A stretch of 64,000 nucleotides of DNA from Chrysomallon squamiferum (GCA_012295275.1 CM022665.1:22845002-22909001), one strand, 5' to 3'. Positions 30,901-47,103 are shown, counted from the first letter of the stretch. Notes: a model not told the origin generated them from the sequence alone. Translations and numbers: made by a program.

Positions 30901-31886
30901 AGAGACGTAATAAGGTATTCAAGACCTCTTGGCAAGGAACAGAAATTGGTCATTTTTATTTCTGCTGCAGAATAACGAATATAAAAAAGGGCTCTGCATG
31001 ATAATGCGCTTGCTGGAATTGCTGGTTAATTATTAAATATAATGATTTATGCTGTCTTGTTTGGTGAAAGGTGACCGCAGAAAGCCAATTAAGCGATAAA
31101 AATATAGACAGAGGATAACCCATGTCACACAAACACTAGAGATAAAGCAAAGCTGATTTCCATTAAAATCTGTTCTTTACTAGAATTTTATGTATTTCTA
31201 AAATGAATTTAATTATTATAATTATCATCTTGACAGATGTAATTATATAATTTTTAGTCATCATCATCATCGTCATCTTCAACGTTTGCATTAGATCATC
31301 AATATCATCACTGTCGATAATGATGATAATAATAAATAATGATTATGGTTTTTGTTTTTGTCATGAACATCATCACTTTCTTCCTGATAATCATCATCAA
31401 TTATGTAACTTCCATTTTTTGTAGAATAATTATTACTGTTATTATCATCATGTTATCTTATTCAGTCAGTTTTTGCAAATAGGCCATACACATGACACCA
31501 ATTCCATATAGCGCCAGCCTTCTAAATAATCAATAGAAACTAATTAAAGAGTAGCATCATATACGAGGTGACATAAGTACGCAGCAGCATGATTAATATT
31601 ACAACACGTTAACCACCTATCTGTCTATACTTAGAGTAACGAACACAGGTTATGTAAACGGTTGCCTGCTTGATATAATTCTATTCTAATTTAGTACTTT
31701 ATGTATGCATGTCTCGATACTTATCAAATGCAGATCTATGTAAATAAATAATATATCTTGCTATATGCACGAAACCATTATATTCAAGAAAGTAAAAAAA
31801 ATAAAAATAAAAAAATAGATGAAATTATTTTAGCTGGCTGATCACAAATATGCTTGCTAAATCACCTATTTCTAAATGACGCAAGC

Positions 31887-31972
31887 ACCCATCCATCCAT
31901 CCATCCCTTTGTAAATTAATCCATTCACCCATCCATTCATCTGTTCATGCATCCATCTATTCATCCATGAAA
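31887..31972. repeat. Degenerate (ATCC)n array
   Basis: Repeated catc/ccat tetramers with substitutions and a short break. The Trp/Met-rich minus-strand frame over it is an artefact. Confidence 0.75.
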
Positions 31973-34900
31973 GAATTAACACAAATATACACAAACTGCA
32001 ATTTGTTTTTGGCATACCTCGCCCTACATTCTTTCTTGCAACGTTGCTAGATAGCACAGTTTTGTCCCATGCTAGCAAGTAGTTGTTTTAGTTGTAGATA
32101 ATTATTCAATTATTTCCCAATAATAGACCTATAGGTCATTCTCCATCTGAACCAGTGAACAGCAGCTAATTTCATTAGAGTTCATTTATAGCAACGTGTT
32201 ACGCGGAGTTAGAACTAACTCGATAGTTTCTTGCTGTTATTCAGCATTCAATTTAATAAAATTTGTATGCTGTATTTCCTTAACATTTGCTAGGGAATTA
32301 TAGTTTCTCTACAATAAAAATATAAATAAAGTATATGAAATATTTTATTCATTAGAAATAAATAATCAAGAAGAATCGTAATGATATATCTTTGCAGTAA
32401 ACTATTAAATGTGATGACACACACACATACATACACACACACATGCATAAATACATTTTATACTAATACATACAAACATACATAATTAGTATCTATATGA
32501 AGATCAAAATCTTGTGTCATATCTTTTTAAAAATATTCTTTCTTTTCATTTTCTTCGTCATCTTCTCTGGTCCGGAAAAGCTTTTAGTTGTTACGGATTA
32601 AAGACGAAAAATTTTGTTTGTGAAGTATTAACACATATATACCCAAAAGGCTTTACTAAGTAAAAACACATGGTAACAGTAGACTGCGGGCGCCAATACT
32701 GGCGGCCATTCCGTAATGAATGACATATAAATCTTTCTGAAGCTGGTTGCTTGCTTTCTTGACAGAATATGTCGTTTTATCGTCCTCAGACAGACTGAAG
32801 ACCAGAAATAAGATTAAAGTTCAGATACACTAATAAACTGCAACGATACATGAAATATTTGTACGTCTCGGTAACCTAAACGATACCAGTCTGGACAAGA
32901 AATGTCAATACGACGTCCAGCATCAGCATCAAGAGTGTCTGAACGTGTTAGTTTAAAATTGTAATTTAGCATGAGATACATCACTGTGGGTTAATGTCAG
33001 ACGAGTTACAATGTCATATTTGTATAAGTGAATGTGTCTGTATATGTATTTTGTCTGTGTGTTTGTGATATGTATGTAGGTATTTTTGTGGGTGTGTTTT
33101 TGTACATATGCAGGTATGTGTGTATATATTTATATTTATGCTTATATAATGGTTTATGATATATCTTTGCTGTATATACTTTTAATTTTACGTTCGTCCG
33201 AAAGTGCATGTATCATTATAATACAAATAAAATTTGGCACTCTATTATTATAAACAAATAATTATTCTCAATTTATATCTGTATATATAATTTTATTTTT
33301 TTATTTTTTTTTTTTTTTTAATTTAATCTGTAAAACAGCAGGCTAAAATTGGTTTTCTTTGAAACCTGTATTCATTTCCTCTAAATTCGTCTCCCCAGCC
33401 ACTGTTCGTGTTCTGTGGCGGTTTAAATCAGAATCTCACAGGCAACCAATGATTATAGTGTCGGCTTGGCCCACAGACAACAACTTTCCAAACGCGTGCT
33501 CATCATTCGATTCAGCCCGCGGTAGTCTGCATCTCTCTGTACAATTTCCATCTGATTGTTTGTAACGTGAGAACAAGATTAACATGCAAATCCACTAAAT
33601 GCGTTCCTCGCAAAGTTATCAACTTGTACGAGATGCCAGAAGCGACATAGATCAGATCAGCAGCGCCCAAGATCTGATCGTTGTTAGAAAATGCAGACAG
33701 ATGTTAGGACCAACGGACATGCTATGCGTGCTTTGTAATTAGCCGTGACAGGTTATCTTCAATAAGGAAACTAAAGTCAGTTCGGAAGAATTTAAACGTT
33801 TGTCATCGGTTTATTTGTGTAGAGAAGATGAAAGATAGGGTAGTGAAGTGATTTTGAGAATTTGAAACGGATGAAAGAGAACCACCAGCCAGCTCTGAAT
33901 AAATGATGTCAGATTAAACGTTCACCTCTTCAGTGGGCTGTTATTTTTGAAAATAGAATAGGATAGAGAACAAATAACATTATTATGTATTATCTGTAAA
34001 ACATTTATTTTACATCACATTTCTTTTTATTGTAAAATATCGGAAACTATAACTACATCTAAGGTAACAAAGACAACTGTATTGACAAAGATCGATGAAT
34101 AATAAGAATAATAATATTCGTGCAATATTTGTTTTCCTCTCATCGCAAGTATTTTTCAGCGATTTAATATTGCTAACCTTGGCTTAGAATAAAATTTCCT
34201 TCTGTTTAAAACAACGCTTTGTCGAACTGTCCATTAGATTATTACACTGGAATTACTTTGATTTTGAATTTTTTTTATTTCAAAAAAGACGTTCTAATAT
34301 CCTAATGGTATTCTAAATAGTTTATACTATTTCCCTCTTTTTTTTTTTTTTTTTTTTAATTATTATTATTCACCCTTCTTCAAACTCGGCTTAAATAACG
34401 GTTGGCAAATCTGTTCGAAACATGTTTTACACAACTGCTGAAAGGCTGTAAGGATTAGATTTTAAGATACCATAAATCTCCCAAGACACGGAGTTTTATC
34501 CGATTGAGTCACATGATGTCTACGTGGTTTCTTTCGCGCGGCCACAAGACGGTGATTGCGACTAATCAGCGACTCTTCAAACACACTTCGCATCTTGTTC
34601 CAAAGAGCAATGCAATCCCAGGACGGTTTATTGATGGACCAGCGCTGGGAACAACAACACTCTAGATATCGATGAGATGATAGCATTAATACCCGCCCTG
34701 ATTGCTGCCAGTAACATCCGCCACCATTTGAGCTTTACATAAATGTATGTCAAGCAGCTATTTGATTTTGTGATCTCTGAAATGTCTCCCGAGAGATTCC
34801 CATTAATGCTACAGCAACTGTTACATTTGCACCATGACTGGACAAATACTTATGCATTTGGCGACGGTTTGAAAAGCCAATTTTCGATCTTTTTTTGCCA

Positions 34901-36978
34901 TGGTGTTTCAGTAAACTCATACTGTTACATCAGGAATGAACAAATATTATGCATTTAATGATAGCTGAAAGCAAGAGTCAGTGATTGTGTCGGTGTTAAA
35001 GCAGCTATAGCAAGACTTATTTAATAACTGTTGATGGCAGTCTTGGCTTTTTAATGACAGAATGTATGAGCAGTGTCGGCGAATCGATTTTTACCAGATA
35101 CTTAATGCATTTTTATTTTGTTTCTTTACTCGTGGCAAAGACCAAATCAAATCTTTTGTTGTTTGCTTTTCTTATAACACATTTCAGATTTTAGTTCACC
35201 ATACAAAGATTGTTGTATTGACAAAGTTTATTTGGTTCCTTGTTGCTAGATACGGCCATTTATGTCTCGTTGTGAACAGTTTGTAGAACAAATTAGAAAG
35301 GACGGCTATGCTTGATAAACTAAATATTGTAGAATCGATATTCCCAACTAGATTACCTGAATATTCAAGTTTGATCAGTTAACGTATTAAACATCAAGTA
35401 TGCTGAAAGGTATTACAACTTTTAGTTATTATATTTCTCAATACTGTAATTGTACAGCTTAAGAAAATATAACTGTATTTTGAGAAAACGCAACAAACTG
35501 ATCCATTATTTCATTGTGTCTCACGTTTCATAAATACAAAGGAAGTAAACAGAGTTTAATATGTACGGGTTTTTCCAGGTGCAAAATTAATCACATTTAA
35601 CACCCACATTCGTGTAGGTTATATTATATAAATATTTGACATGTACATTCTTATAAAAAAAAATAAAGAAATGTAGTGAGATAGAATGTATAATGTATCA
35701 CATATCTCAGAAACATTCGAAATTAGAACTTTATTTAACTTAATAAATTTTATATCGCATTAAATATTAAGAAGATTTCAGATAATTAGAGGAGAAAGCA
35801 GATCCTGGGTTATTCTTTTTCTGTTAGCAGAAATGTATTTTTTATACCACACCCCCTAGAAAGGAAATCCTTTAACATGGCATTTGTTCAACTTTGGCTG
35901 AGGACTGATAACACTGCTCTCCATCTCTCCGCTTTAACCAGCAACAAACAGATCATTCCCAGAGATCTCAGAGAATGAAGACAATTATTAGACAATTAGT
36001 ATAACGGTATATAAATTTCCGCAATCTCTAACAGCTTATATCTAGCAGTTAAGTTATAGCCTAAGAATGGTAGTTACTGGAATTAACAGCTCCTGTCTGA
36101 CGCTAATTAGAAAGATGTAAACCCATTACAAACTATTTTCTCTTCAATCCTTTAACATTGCCACTATCTGCTGAGCAAACAACTCGGAGTCCTAGACTGT
36201 GTGACAGTAATAAACTCCCTCAAACCTTCTGTAGATGCAATCACGTTTCAAAAGACAATTTTCAACATAAAGAAAATTAATCATCTATTTTGAAGTTATC
36301 GTCTAGGAATGGTATATACAGATGTGTATCTTTTTCCTATTTTTAAAAAAAATGATTATAATTATTATTTTTTCATGTATATTTTTTCATGTACATAAAC
36401 ATATTATGTTTTAAACGAAAGAAAATGGGAAAAAAAGAAAAGAAAGACAGGATGTTGGACGACTAGACGAATGATTTCGATAAGACACGGATAACCTTTA
36501 CTAAATAAATATTTGCTCTCTCTTATAATGTATTTTATCTTGTTCAAGTCGCTGGTCTTTGAGGTGGCAACAAGAGATCGACCAGTTATCGCAGACACAT
36601 CTGAGAATCATATTTATCATTTTACGAGCATGTTCCACAGCATGTTTATCGTCAAAACACTCAACATGTAAAGATTACTATGTGACATAATCTAAACACT
36701 TAGCTAGCACTCAAGGTTATCTGTGGTGTTCTAGTAATTGAGATGTCTGGCTTTGTTTTCGTTCGGGCAGTATAATTTTAGCTCGCAGACTGAGAATCCC
36801 AGACTGATGTTAGATAGGTCACTCGATCAATTCCGCTCGTAAGAATATTGAATGTTTTACTACTTACAAATTCTCGCTTAATGTCTTTTCGTACATCCAC
36901 TAAATTTATATCAGTGTGTGTCAACTTGGTCCAAGAATAACTGTCAGTGTGAATGTTAAATTAATTTAGTAGTTTAAG

Positions 36979-37244
36979 ATGAGAAATGTTTTGTATAGTT
37001 TAGTGACAATTATAGATAAGATTAGGTTAGAGATTAAAAAGGTAAAGTCAAAAGAAGGAGACTGCCACCAAGCAGGGGTTACTCTTTTCCAATTAGTAAG
37101 GGATCTTTTAAAAGCCTTTTCACCACAGGGAAGCTCTTACCTGCGTCCTTTGATGAAACAATCACGAGCATTAGCTTTAGCAGGAAATAGCAAGCTGAGA
37201 AGGATTGATCCGGCGACTAGTCACATGTCGGCCCTTTGCTCTAA
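36979..37244 (+). other. Unique open segment leading into the minisatellite
   Basis: An ATG at 36979 opens a frame that runs through 88 codons of non-repetitive sequence and then through the minisatellite to 37905 (308 codons in total). The unique part is Lys/Leu-rich and unlike any family I know. The repeat has no stop in any + frame, so the overall length is not evidence of coding; only the 88-codon lead-in is informative, and that length is not remarkable. Probably non-coding. Confidence 0.1.
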
Positions 37245-37882
37245 TCTCCTGCCCGTCTGCCTACTATCTCCTGCCCGTCTCCCTACTATCTTCAGCCCGT
37301 CTCCCTACTCTCTTCAGCACGTCTCCCTACTATCTCCTGCCCGTCTCCCTACTATCTTCAGCCCGTCTCCCTACTATCTTCAGCCCGTCTCCCTACTCTC
37401 TTCAGCACGTCTCCCTACTATCTCCTGCCCGTCTCCCTACTATCTTCAGCCCGTCTCCCTACTCTCTTCAGCACGTCTCCCTACTATCTCCTGCCCGTCT
37501 CCCTACTATCTTCAGCCCGTCTCCCTACTATCTTCAGCCCGTCTCCCTACTCTCTTCAGCACGTCTCCCTACTATCTCCTGCCCGTCTCCCTACTATCTT
37601 CAGCCCGTCTCCCTACTCTCTTCAGCACGTCTCCCTACTATCTCCTGCCCGTCTCCCTACTATCTTCAGCCCGTCTCCCTACTCTCTTCAGCCCGTCTCC
37701 CTACTCTCTTCAGCCCGTCTCCCTACTATCTCCTGCCCGTCTCCCTACTATCTTCAGCCCGTCTCCCTACTATCTCCTGCCCGTCTCCCTACTATCTCCT
37801 GCCCGTCTCCCTACTCTCTTCAGCACGTCTCCCTACTATTTACTGCCCAGGTTCCTACTGTCTGCTGCACCTCTCTGTTATA
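37245..37882 (+). repeat. 22-bp minisatellite with 154-bp higher-order repeat
   Basis: There are 29 consecutive 22-bp units. The first 27 are near-identical and the last two are degenerate. Three main variants occur: A (tctcctgcccgtctccctac..), B (tcttcagcccgtctccctac..) and C (tcttcagcacgtctccctac..). The order is A-ABC-ABBC-ABC-ABBC-ABC-ABBB-ABAAC, so a seven-unit (154-bp) ABC-ABBC block recurs at 37267, 37421 and 37575, the third copy with its last units changed. The unit contains no TAA, TAG or TGA in any + frame. Because 22 is not a multiple of 3, each frame cycles through all three phases, giving the same 22-residue repeat peptide in every frame. The + strand is C/T-rich. Confidence 0.97.
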
Positions 37883-40799
37883 TACTTCCTGTCATCCAAA
37901 GTTGAGAAAAGCCGATCTTCTCAAATCATCAACCTATTTCATTCGGATAAAAAAAGCCTATACAGTGACAGATGTATTGAAATGGGTTTCAATAATTAAC
38001 TAAAAGATAATTTAATGTTGCTAATGAATACTCTTTTAAAATAATATCATTATATCAGAAATTTCATATGTTCGTATCAGCTTTTGAATTAATTTCATAG
38101 AATAAAACTGGACAACATAAAGGAAGTCCTGTTTCAGACTTTGTGAATGTGATTTATGTTCTATATACCATAATGAACGCTGATGTGTTGACCCATTTTT
38201 TTTAGCATGATTTTAAAAGCAAAGGTTAAAATGCTTGTTGTACAAAAATGTGTGTCAGCCACTTTAAAACAAGTGATCTGAATTATATGAATGTGTAGAA
38301 GAGGCCTATTTTATTTATTTATGTTTTTAATTATTATTTTAAACAAAAACCTCTCAAGAACTAGTTCAGATTTATAGTGTCACCTTTATTAAGAAAAAAA
38401 ATTTAATTAAAATAAGTTATTTAGATTATAGCAGTATTTAAAGACTGCTTTGCGACTTAACAAAACGGTATCTAGAATTATTATCAATTTAATTTTTCAA
38501 GTATGAAGTTTTTAAAACTTTAAATGAAAAGAAGAAAGCAATATAAAATATTTTAAGAAAAACAATTGACTTTTTTTCCCTGAACCATAATTAAAAACTG
38601 ACAAAACTGACTGATGACAGTAAGGCTCATCTTGTGAATAATACAAAAAATCTTGAAAGATTTACTGCCTAACAAACAATCTATTAAAACGGTGTCTCTT
38701 GGATATGGTCTTCCCTATTGATTTCATTTTTTTAAGAAAGACGGAGTAAAAAAGCTATATCATTCTGTCAGAATGTCTCTCTGCAATGTTGCATCTCATT
38801 GTTAGGATTTCTTTGTCTCACATCAGTTGGTTTTTAGCTTGAAGACTGATTAACTTTTCCACACGATGACAGCACAAAAAAAAGTAATCACATAGTTTTA
38901 CAGGCATATAATTAATTCATTCGCTTGAAACTTTAAACTATTTATTCCTTCTTCATCTTGTTTTTTTCCCATGAAAATAATGACAATGTTTCATCTAAAA
39001 GCACGGACGTGTGCAGCAATCTCGCGAAATTACTTTCATAAATCGTCAGCTTTCTCAGACGTCTAAACACAACAAATGATCAGTCGGCCAATGAACGTGT
39101 CCAAAACGCCCCTCAAGTTCTAATATGAAGAGAACCTTTTCCTGCTTTTTTTCACCCTCTTTCTCATACCCCCGGGCGTCGCGAAGCGCCCAATCGGGGC
39201 GTAGAAATGCCTGAAAAATAATGGTCCCATTGTGTTTGCCTGTCCTAGCGCGAGACAAGTAGCATTATCTTTTAATAGAAGCTGAGATCGAACGACGTCA
39301 AATGTAATAAAAAAAAAAAATATTTCAGCACCAAGGCATTTTAGAGCAACGAAGCGTATGACATCTTCCTGACTTTTGGCGTTCCAGAACGATATCTGAA
39401 AAATATCAAATTGAAAGAAAATCTTTCGTAATCGTTCTGGCCTCAGGCTTGAAGGATAAGTTGATAGAGATCTTGCGCTGCAGTCATTATGACATGCAGG
39501 TGGTGTATAGACGGGTCATAACGATACTGTTTTACTTGACAGAGGAATAGCTTACAAGTTTATCTTACAGTCTCACAGGTCTGTTTCCCGTAAAGCTCAG
39601 AAGTAAATCGACTAATGGACTAGACACAAGTGAGACAGCCTACACCTGGAGGCCTTCACTAATCCGCTGAAATAAGATCAACTGGAAACAGGCAGTGATT
39701 TGAAAACTATTACGTGTTTTCAAATTATTCACTATCCTTGTCGATTTGTGCCGTGGACATACGACCGCACACTGAGTTTTGTGAATTCAAGGTGTAATTC
39801 TGCTTTGATTTATTTATGAGATCAAGTAAAAAAAGAAAACAGAAAAGAAACAGATTTAACTTATGCAGTTCGTTGCATCTAGAAGTAAAAATGTATTATA
39901 TGGAAACTGCAGTTAGCTTTTATTCTTTGCAAAAGAAGGTTTATTCTTTAGAAGTACTGATTGACGGTAAGGTAAAATGATATATTTAACTATGGAATAT
40001 TTTACTCTTTCTAAAGATGTTTAATTAATTTGTTAATATATAGAATGTAATTATGAACAGTCCAAATTTTATGTTAATTTTATTGCACTATTTTGTCTTT
40101 CTAACTGTAATTCTATTAAAGGAAACCAATGTTTAGTGTAGTCATAAATTTATCATTTACAAAGTATACGGAAGAGTATTTGAGTAGCTGTATTCAAATG
40201 TGTGTATGTACATATTTACGCGTCAAACGAATGCTCCTTACACATGTGCATTCATATATGTAAATTCGTTTGTTTGTACAGTCTATCATTTCTCTTTTTA
40301 ACATTTTAAAACCACAAAACAATATTCAAAACACAATACACTTTGTCCGCATTCTATATTCTCGTATAGCTTATTTAAAAATAGGAAAAATAATTGCGAA
40401 AAAATATAATAAATAAAACAGAAAGAGATTACAAAATAGTATCATGGGAATATTTTCCCGGCCAACTTGTTTTTCTTTATTTATAATTCCTTTTGATTTG
40501 CCGCAAAGTTCATTTGAAAAGAGCTACCTGTACTTAGTCACACTGCGTCTTTCCAGCTGGTATTAATATTTGATACACCACAGCTGTGTGACTGAGTCCG
40601 CAGACCTTATTTTGTTACTGCATTGTTATTTTCTGTACCTTTTCAAATGTAAGGAATACGCCTGAGTGCAGAAAAATAAAAGCACTTTTTCATCCTAATG
40701 TTATTATCAGTACTTTTGTGTATTACTTCTTTTTCTCTTTGTGTCATTCTTTCACTCTCTTTATATCCTCTTGTTATCTCAGAGTGATTTCTCTGATTG

Positions 40800-40801
<2 letters not shown>
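37883..40801. other. Non-coding region
   Basis: No gene could be supported. From 37900 to 39000 it is very AT-rich. A GC-richer patch at 39000-39260 has a 67-codon minus-strand frame with no recognised domain. No long repeats were seen. Confidence 0.5.
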
Positions 40802-40876
<75 letters not shown>

Positions 40877-40906
40877 TTCTGTCTGTCTCTCTCTGTCTGT
40901 CTGTCT
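40802..40906. repeat. (CT)n microsatellite with (GTCT) tail
   Basis: A perfect TC run to about 40872, followed by GTCT/CTGT units. Homopyrimidine on the + strand. Confidence 0.96.
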
Positions 40907-41685
40907 CGTGTTTCATTCTTATATGTAGAAAGTGTTAATTTAAATTAATTAATTCTTGTTTCACGTAAACGTTTTACTGTGTTAACAAATGCATAAAATA
41001 ATCTTTTATTCCAGAGTTATAGTTATATGACATGTTTTTTTTATTCATTAATTCTTCTTTCTTTCTTCATTTATTTTTTTAATTTTTAAATTTTTTTTGT
41101 TTGCAATATAAACCTTTCCGAAATCAATGTGTTCAAACGTAAGTGACCTTTATGGTTGAAAACCAAGTTTCATCACAAAGTGTTGAAATTCATGTACATT
41201 CATTGCATTTCCTATCCCTTGGGTGCGAACCTTTTACCCTCCATTAAACATGTGACCCAGCATTCTCAGTGAGAGACCAGATCGACGAGCGGAAGACCTC
41301 AGGGAATGGTGACACTATTTGCCAGACATGATTTGCCATGTTTGTCCTGTTATTAACAAACAAATCAGAAAAATTCGTGTTTACTTTGAGTTATTACGAG
41401 TCGGAACGCGACACGTAACTAACGTGGTGCAGGTGTCTGGTTTGTCGAGTTCTGATTTTAGGCGCATGTTTCCGTTTGTGGCATCATTTGAATGCTGCTC
41501 TGGTGTATGTTCTAGTGTGTGAAGTGTGTTCCGGTCTGTGACGTTGTTCCAGTCTGTAGGCTATGATGCCGTCGTCGGCGTATGTTCCGGTCTATAGCGT
41601 ATGTGGCATAATTTATCTTCCTTTCTATGACGCGAGTTACAGTGCGTTAAGTATATTGCAGTTTGTTCTAGTCTGTAGCAAATAA

Positions 41686-41691
<6 letters not shown>

Positions 41692-41719
<28 letters not shown>

Positions 41720-41853
41720 TAATAATAATAATGATGATGATGATGATGATGATAATAATAAAAAAAAAAAAAAATAAAAATAAAAATAAAAATAAAAATA
41801 AAAATAAAAATAAAAATAAAAATAAAAATAAAAATAAAAATAAAATAAATAAT
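41692..41853. repeat. Poly-A / AAT / GAT / (AAAAAT)n compound repeat
   Basis: In order: 28 A (41692-41719), AAT units, GAT units (about 41731-41752), AAT, 14 A, then about twelve AAAAAT hexamers to 41843. A repeated-pentuple A strand of this kind is a typical low-complexity A-rich array. Confidence 0.95.
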
Positions 41854-43395
<1,542 letters not shown>

Positions 43396-44057
43396 TAAGA
43401 TGGCTTTACACTGAATAACTACTATATATTAGCAACATTACGATTTTTATATAAATCATTCTGTATAAATGTATATTCGAAGAGGTAATACATTTGACGA
43501 TCATAATTATAATATTATATAACCCGTTAACTTCATTAAAACTAATACGGCTAAAATTTAATTAACGTCAGATTATTTTTATTGCTTTGTGTTAATTTTA
43601 TTGTCTATTGCAAATCCACAGTTCTTCCCTTTTAACATATCATATGTTTTCTATGGCATTTAGAAATATTTTACTTCTCGTTACGTGAATAATTTATCTG
43701 AAAACGCAGATACTTAATATCACCTGATAAGCTCTAGAACTGAAAACTTCTAAGGTCTTGATAACGTCCTGATTTTTCATGTATGAGTTTTTACTATTCC
43801 AGATAATAAAATATGAGGTTTTTTCTTTGCAGTAAATAATTGTGGAACAAAGCGATATATAGTTCAAGATATGAAACCTTATCATCCTGGTTTTCACCTA
43901 TCTGGCGCCAGCCACGTAGCATAAATATTGTATTTGGTGAAGGAAACAAGATAAAAAATGTTCTTTGATATCATAATGCGTGTTTTGCCGAAATTTTATT
44001 TTTCAGCTGTTAATAATATTTCAGCGGCAATATCCTTTTCATTGCAATTATAATCTA

Positions 44058-44066
<9 letters not shown>

Positions 44067-44094
<28 letters not shown>
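44067..44094. repeat. Poly-A tract, 28 bp
   Basis: An uninterrupted A run preceded by an A-rich stretch. Confidence 0.9.
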
Positions 44095-44099
<5 letters not shown>

Positions 44100-44954
44100 G
44101 ATAATCACTGTAAAGAAAATAAGACTGTTGTTAAGGAATTATTGAGGTTGAATAATCGGATTATAAAATGATAACTAACACGGTTATCTTTTTAATACCT
44201 CATTGAAGCTATCGCGCGATTACCATATTCTGATTCATTCTGTTTGTGTCATAATTGCTGCTTAAATCGTCCCGAGAAAAAAGGATTAAAAAATATGCTT
44301 TGTTCTCTTATCAAATTTCTGCCGTAGCAGACACATTTACGACAATGGCGGCATTAATGTTATTATTTAAAAATGTTTTCTTAAAGAACAATGTTAATTT
44401 TTAATGGGAGAGCAGTCTCTCGCCTTTTGACTCGTGTTCTTCTCACTCTGTCTCTCACATATTTTCGGCTAACTCGCTTTCTCTAATTCCATCTCTACTT
44501 CTCTTTCTCTCTCTTTTTTAAAATTTGTTTCTTTCGGTGGATTTATTAATATTTTACATCAGCGACGGCCAAGATTACGCAAGTGCATCTTTTCTTCAAA
44601 AAATAATGCTGTAATAGAACACGATGTTATTTTGAGAACGCTTTTTCATCAGAACACAAGTCTAGCATATGTGTTATTTACTGGAGTTGTGTAGAATTGC
44701 CCGGCATGAATACAAAACTATTATTAAAAGCTTTTCTCATTATTGTTCAAGTGCTCAGCGTCTGGCGGAGAACCATGCAGTAATTAGCTTCTCTGCGACT
44801 TTCAAAAGGAAAAGTAATAAAGCAAAGGTAGAAAATGATAAATTAGCTGCATTTTAAATCCGACTTAGAAATACTGGAAGATGAATGCATATAATGCTTT
44901 CTAAAGATGATGTTGTTTTCAAAATACTTGGTAATTATCGGCCTTTTTTCAGCT

Positions 44955-45064
<110 letters not shown>

Positions 45065-46007
45065 TGTTCATCTTTGTCTTGTTATTTTATTATCATCATC
45101 AGGTATCGAGAAACTTATTTTTAAAATGAACTGATCTAAAGAGCCACTGAAATTATGAATACAGTCTACCGTCGAGCTTCTAAAATAATCATCACTGCAC
45201 CCCAAAAGATTACTGCCAGATAAAGCTGTCATAAATGAAAATGTTACGAACCGACAGACAACAATTTATTCACAGATATGTATCAGTACGTCTTGTAACA
45301 ATTTACTTTTTGACATGGCTTCCTTCCGCTTTCGATTATTCTCATATTATCCTGTAGTATACAATCGTTTAGACGCGATCAGCATTAATGGCTGCCTAAT
45401 GCTCTCACCGTGGTCAACCTCAGCCATAAATTGACCAGTAATTGTGTTCAGACATGTCTTATCTCGGACTTGTTATTGGTCGGATCGGTTGTCCGTATGA
45501 CGCGCGAGACATCAATAAACTGCTGTTGCTTGTCAAGGTAGCATTACATAGGGAAATTAATAGAACTGATGGCGAATTTTATCGCGAAACGGAAGATTTT
45601 TTATTTCCATTGCTGTTGATATAAGGCATCCAGTACTGACAGGATGATTACAAATTGACGATTTCTCGTACAGTTAGATCATGAAATAACCACCAAAACA
45701 CTTGGGATGTTTTACAAATATGATGCGAATTTATTGTCTGAAGTAGCTTAGGGATAAAATTTCATATTGGTAACCGGAATATAGTTGTTATTAATTTTGT
45801 CTGGATTTGATGCCGATAGTAATAAAAATAAAAAGCCTCATTTCTTTACATTATCAATTTTGTTAGCATTTGTACTTTTGACAAACAAATAGAATATTGT
45901 AAATAATTTACTATATACCATAATGTCACAGTATATTTTTGTTAAAACAAAATTATATATTTCTCTTTTTAATTTATTTTGTGATTCACAATAATTTTAT
46001 TTTTACA

Positions 46008-46012
<5 letters not shown>

Positions 46013-46038
<26 letters not shown>

Positions 46039-46091
46039 TATACTACTACTACTACTACTAATAATATAATAATAATAATAATAATAAAAAA

Positions 46092-46124
<33 letters not shown>

Positions 46125-46140
46125 AAAAAAGAAGAAAAAA
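46013..46140. repeat. AAT / ACT compound array with poly-A
   Basis: AAT units, then ACT units (about 46041-46060), AAT again, then an A-rich tail. Confidence 0.93.
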
Positions 46141-46929
46141 GAAGACAATAACAGCAAAATAAAATAGAATGAAGATGTAATACATAAAATAAAATAAACA
46201 ACAAAACTTTCACCTTACGTCATCATTCATAATAACTCGAAATATTCTTCGAATAAAACCCATCCACAAATATCACTTATTTTCTTTTTATTGCATTATA
46301 CGAAATTGCATTTCTGTTGCTCTTTTTTGTACATCATTTTAATGCGCAGTTCTGTGGTTTGAAGTGGCAAGCGGCAAAGCTACATTTTCCACGGTCATTG
46401 TTAAGGCTGCAGCAGAAATCGGCAATAAAACGAAGCATGGGCAATTACAAGAGCAATTAACTTAGACATGTTTCTTTAGTAGGGCTTTGGTTATACAACG
46501 TTTTATCGACAGAACAACTTGAAGTATGGAGTGTTTGGTTTGCTGAATTGTGGTGTATGTTCTTGACGAATCGGTATGTATAGCAATACGATTTTCTCAA
46601 CAGCCATTAACTTCTCATTTACTTCTCAAAAGACTCCGTTGTGGTATGTCTGCAAGCGTTTTATTTGTGTTAATCACCGGTTTCACTTAACGTGCAGTTC
46701 ACACCCAAGTTCTGAGTTTGTTGTCGTCATTACGGTCTTGTCTCTTGTCAACACATCTAAGACTTTTCGTGTTTCTCACTAGCTCATGAACAAACATTTC
46801 ACACCGGCAATTCAACTGGCGACACATTTCGACAGAGGAAGTTACAACTACGTGTCATAACCGTGAACATTTTCTTTTTTTGTGTCGCGTATTATCAAAT
46901 GGTTTGAGTAAATATCGTTTATGAAAAGG

Positions 46930-47103
46930 AGAAGTACCCGCGCCTACCTGTATGAATCGTGTCGGGGGTATATGTTGTCGAGCTCATTTGAACAATGAAC
47001 TGTCAAAGCAGACAACTTTTATATATCATGCGTTTGGTGCCTCGCTGATTCTGTTTGACCCATTCCTTTACTGGAGCGAAATATCTGAACATACTGTGAA
47101 CAG
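46930..47103 (+). other. Candidate untranslated exon (donor-like end)
   Basis: A GC-richer stretch that ends at AACAG|GTGAGGT (gt at 47104-47105), close to the metazoan donor consensus. No clear acceptor or coding frame is seen. It may be regulatory sequence instead. Confidence 0.15.

Noticed and set aside
37205-37999. 264-codon open frame on the + strand
   Set aside because: It overlaps the 22-bp minisatellite in another frame; the repeat has no stops in any + frame, so the length carries no coding information.
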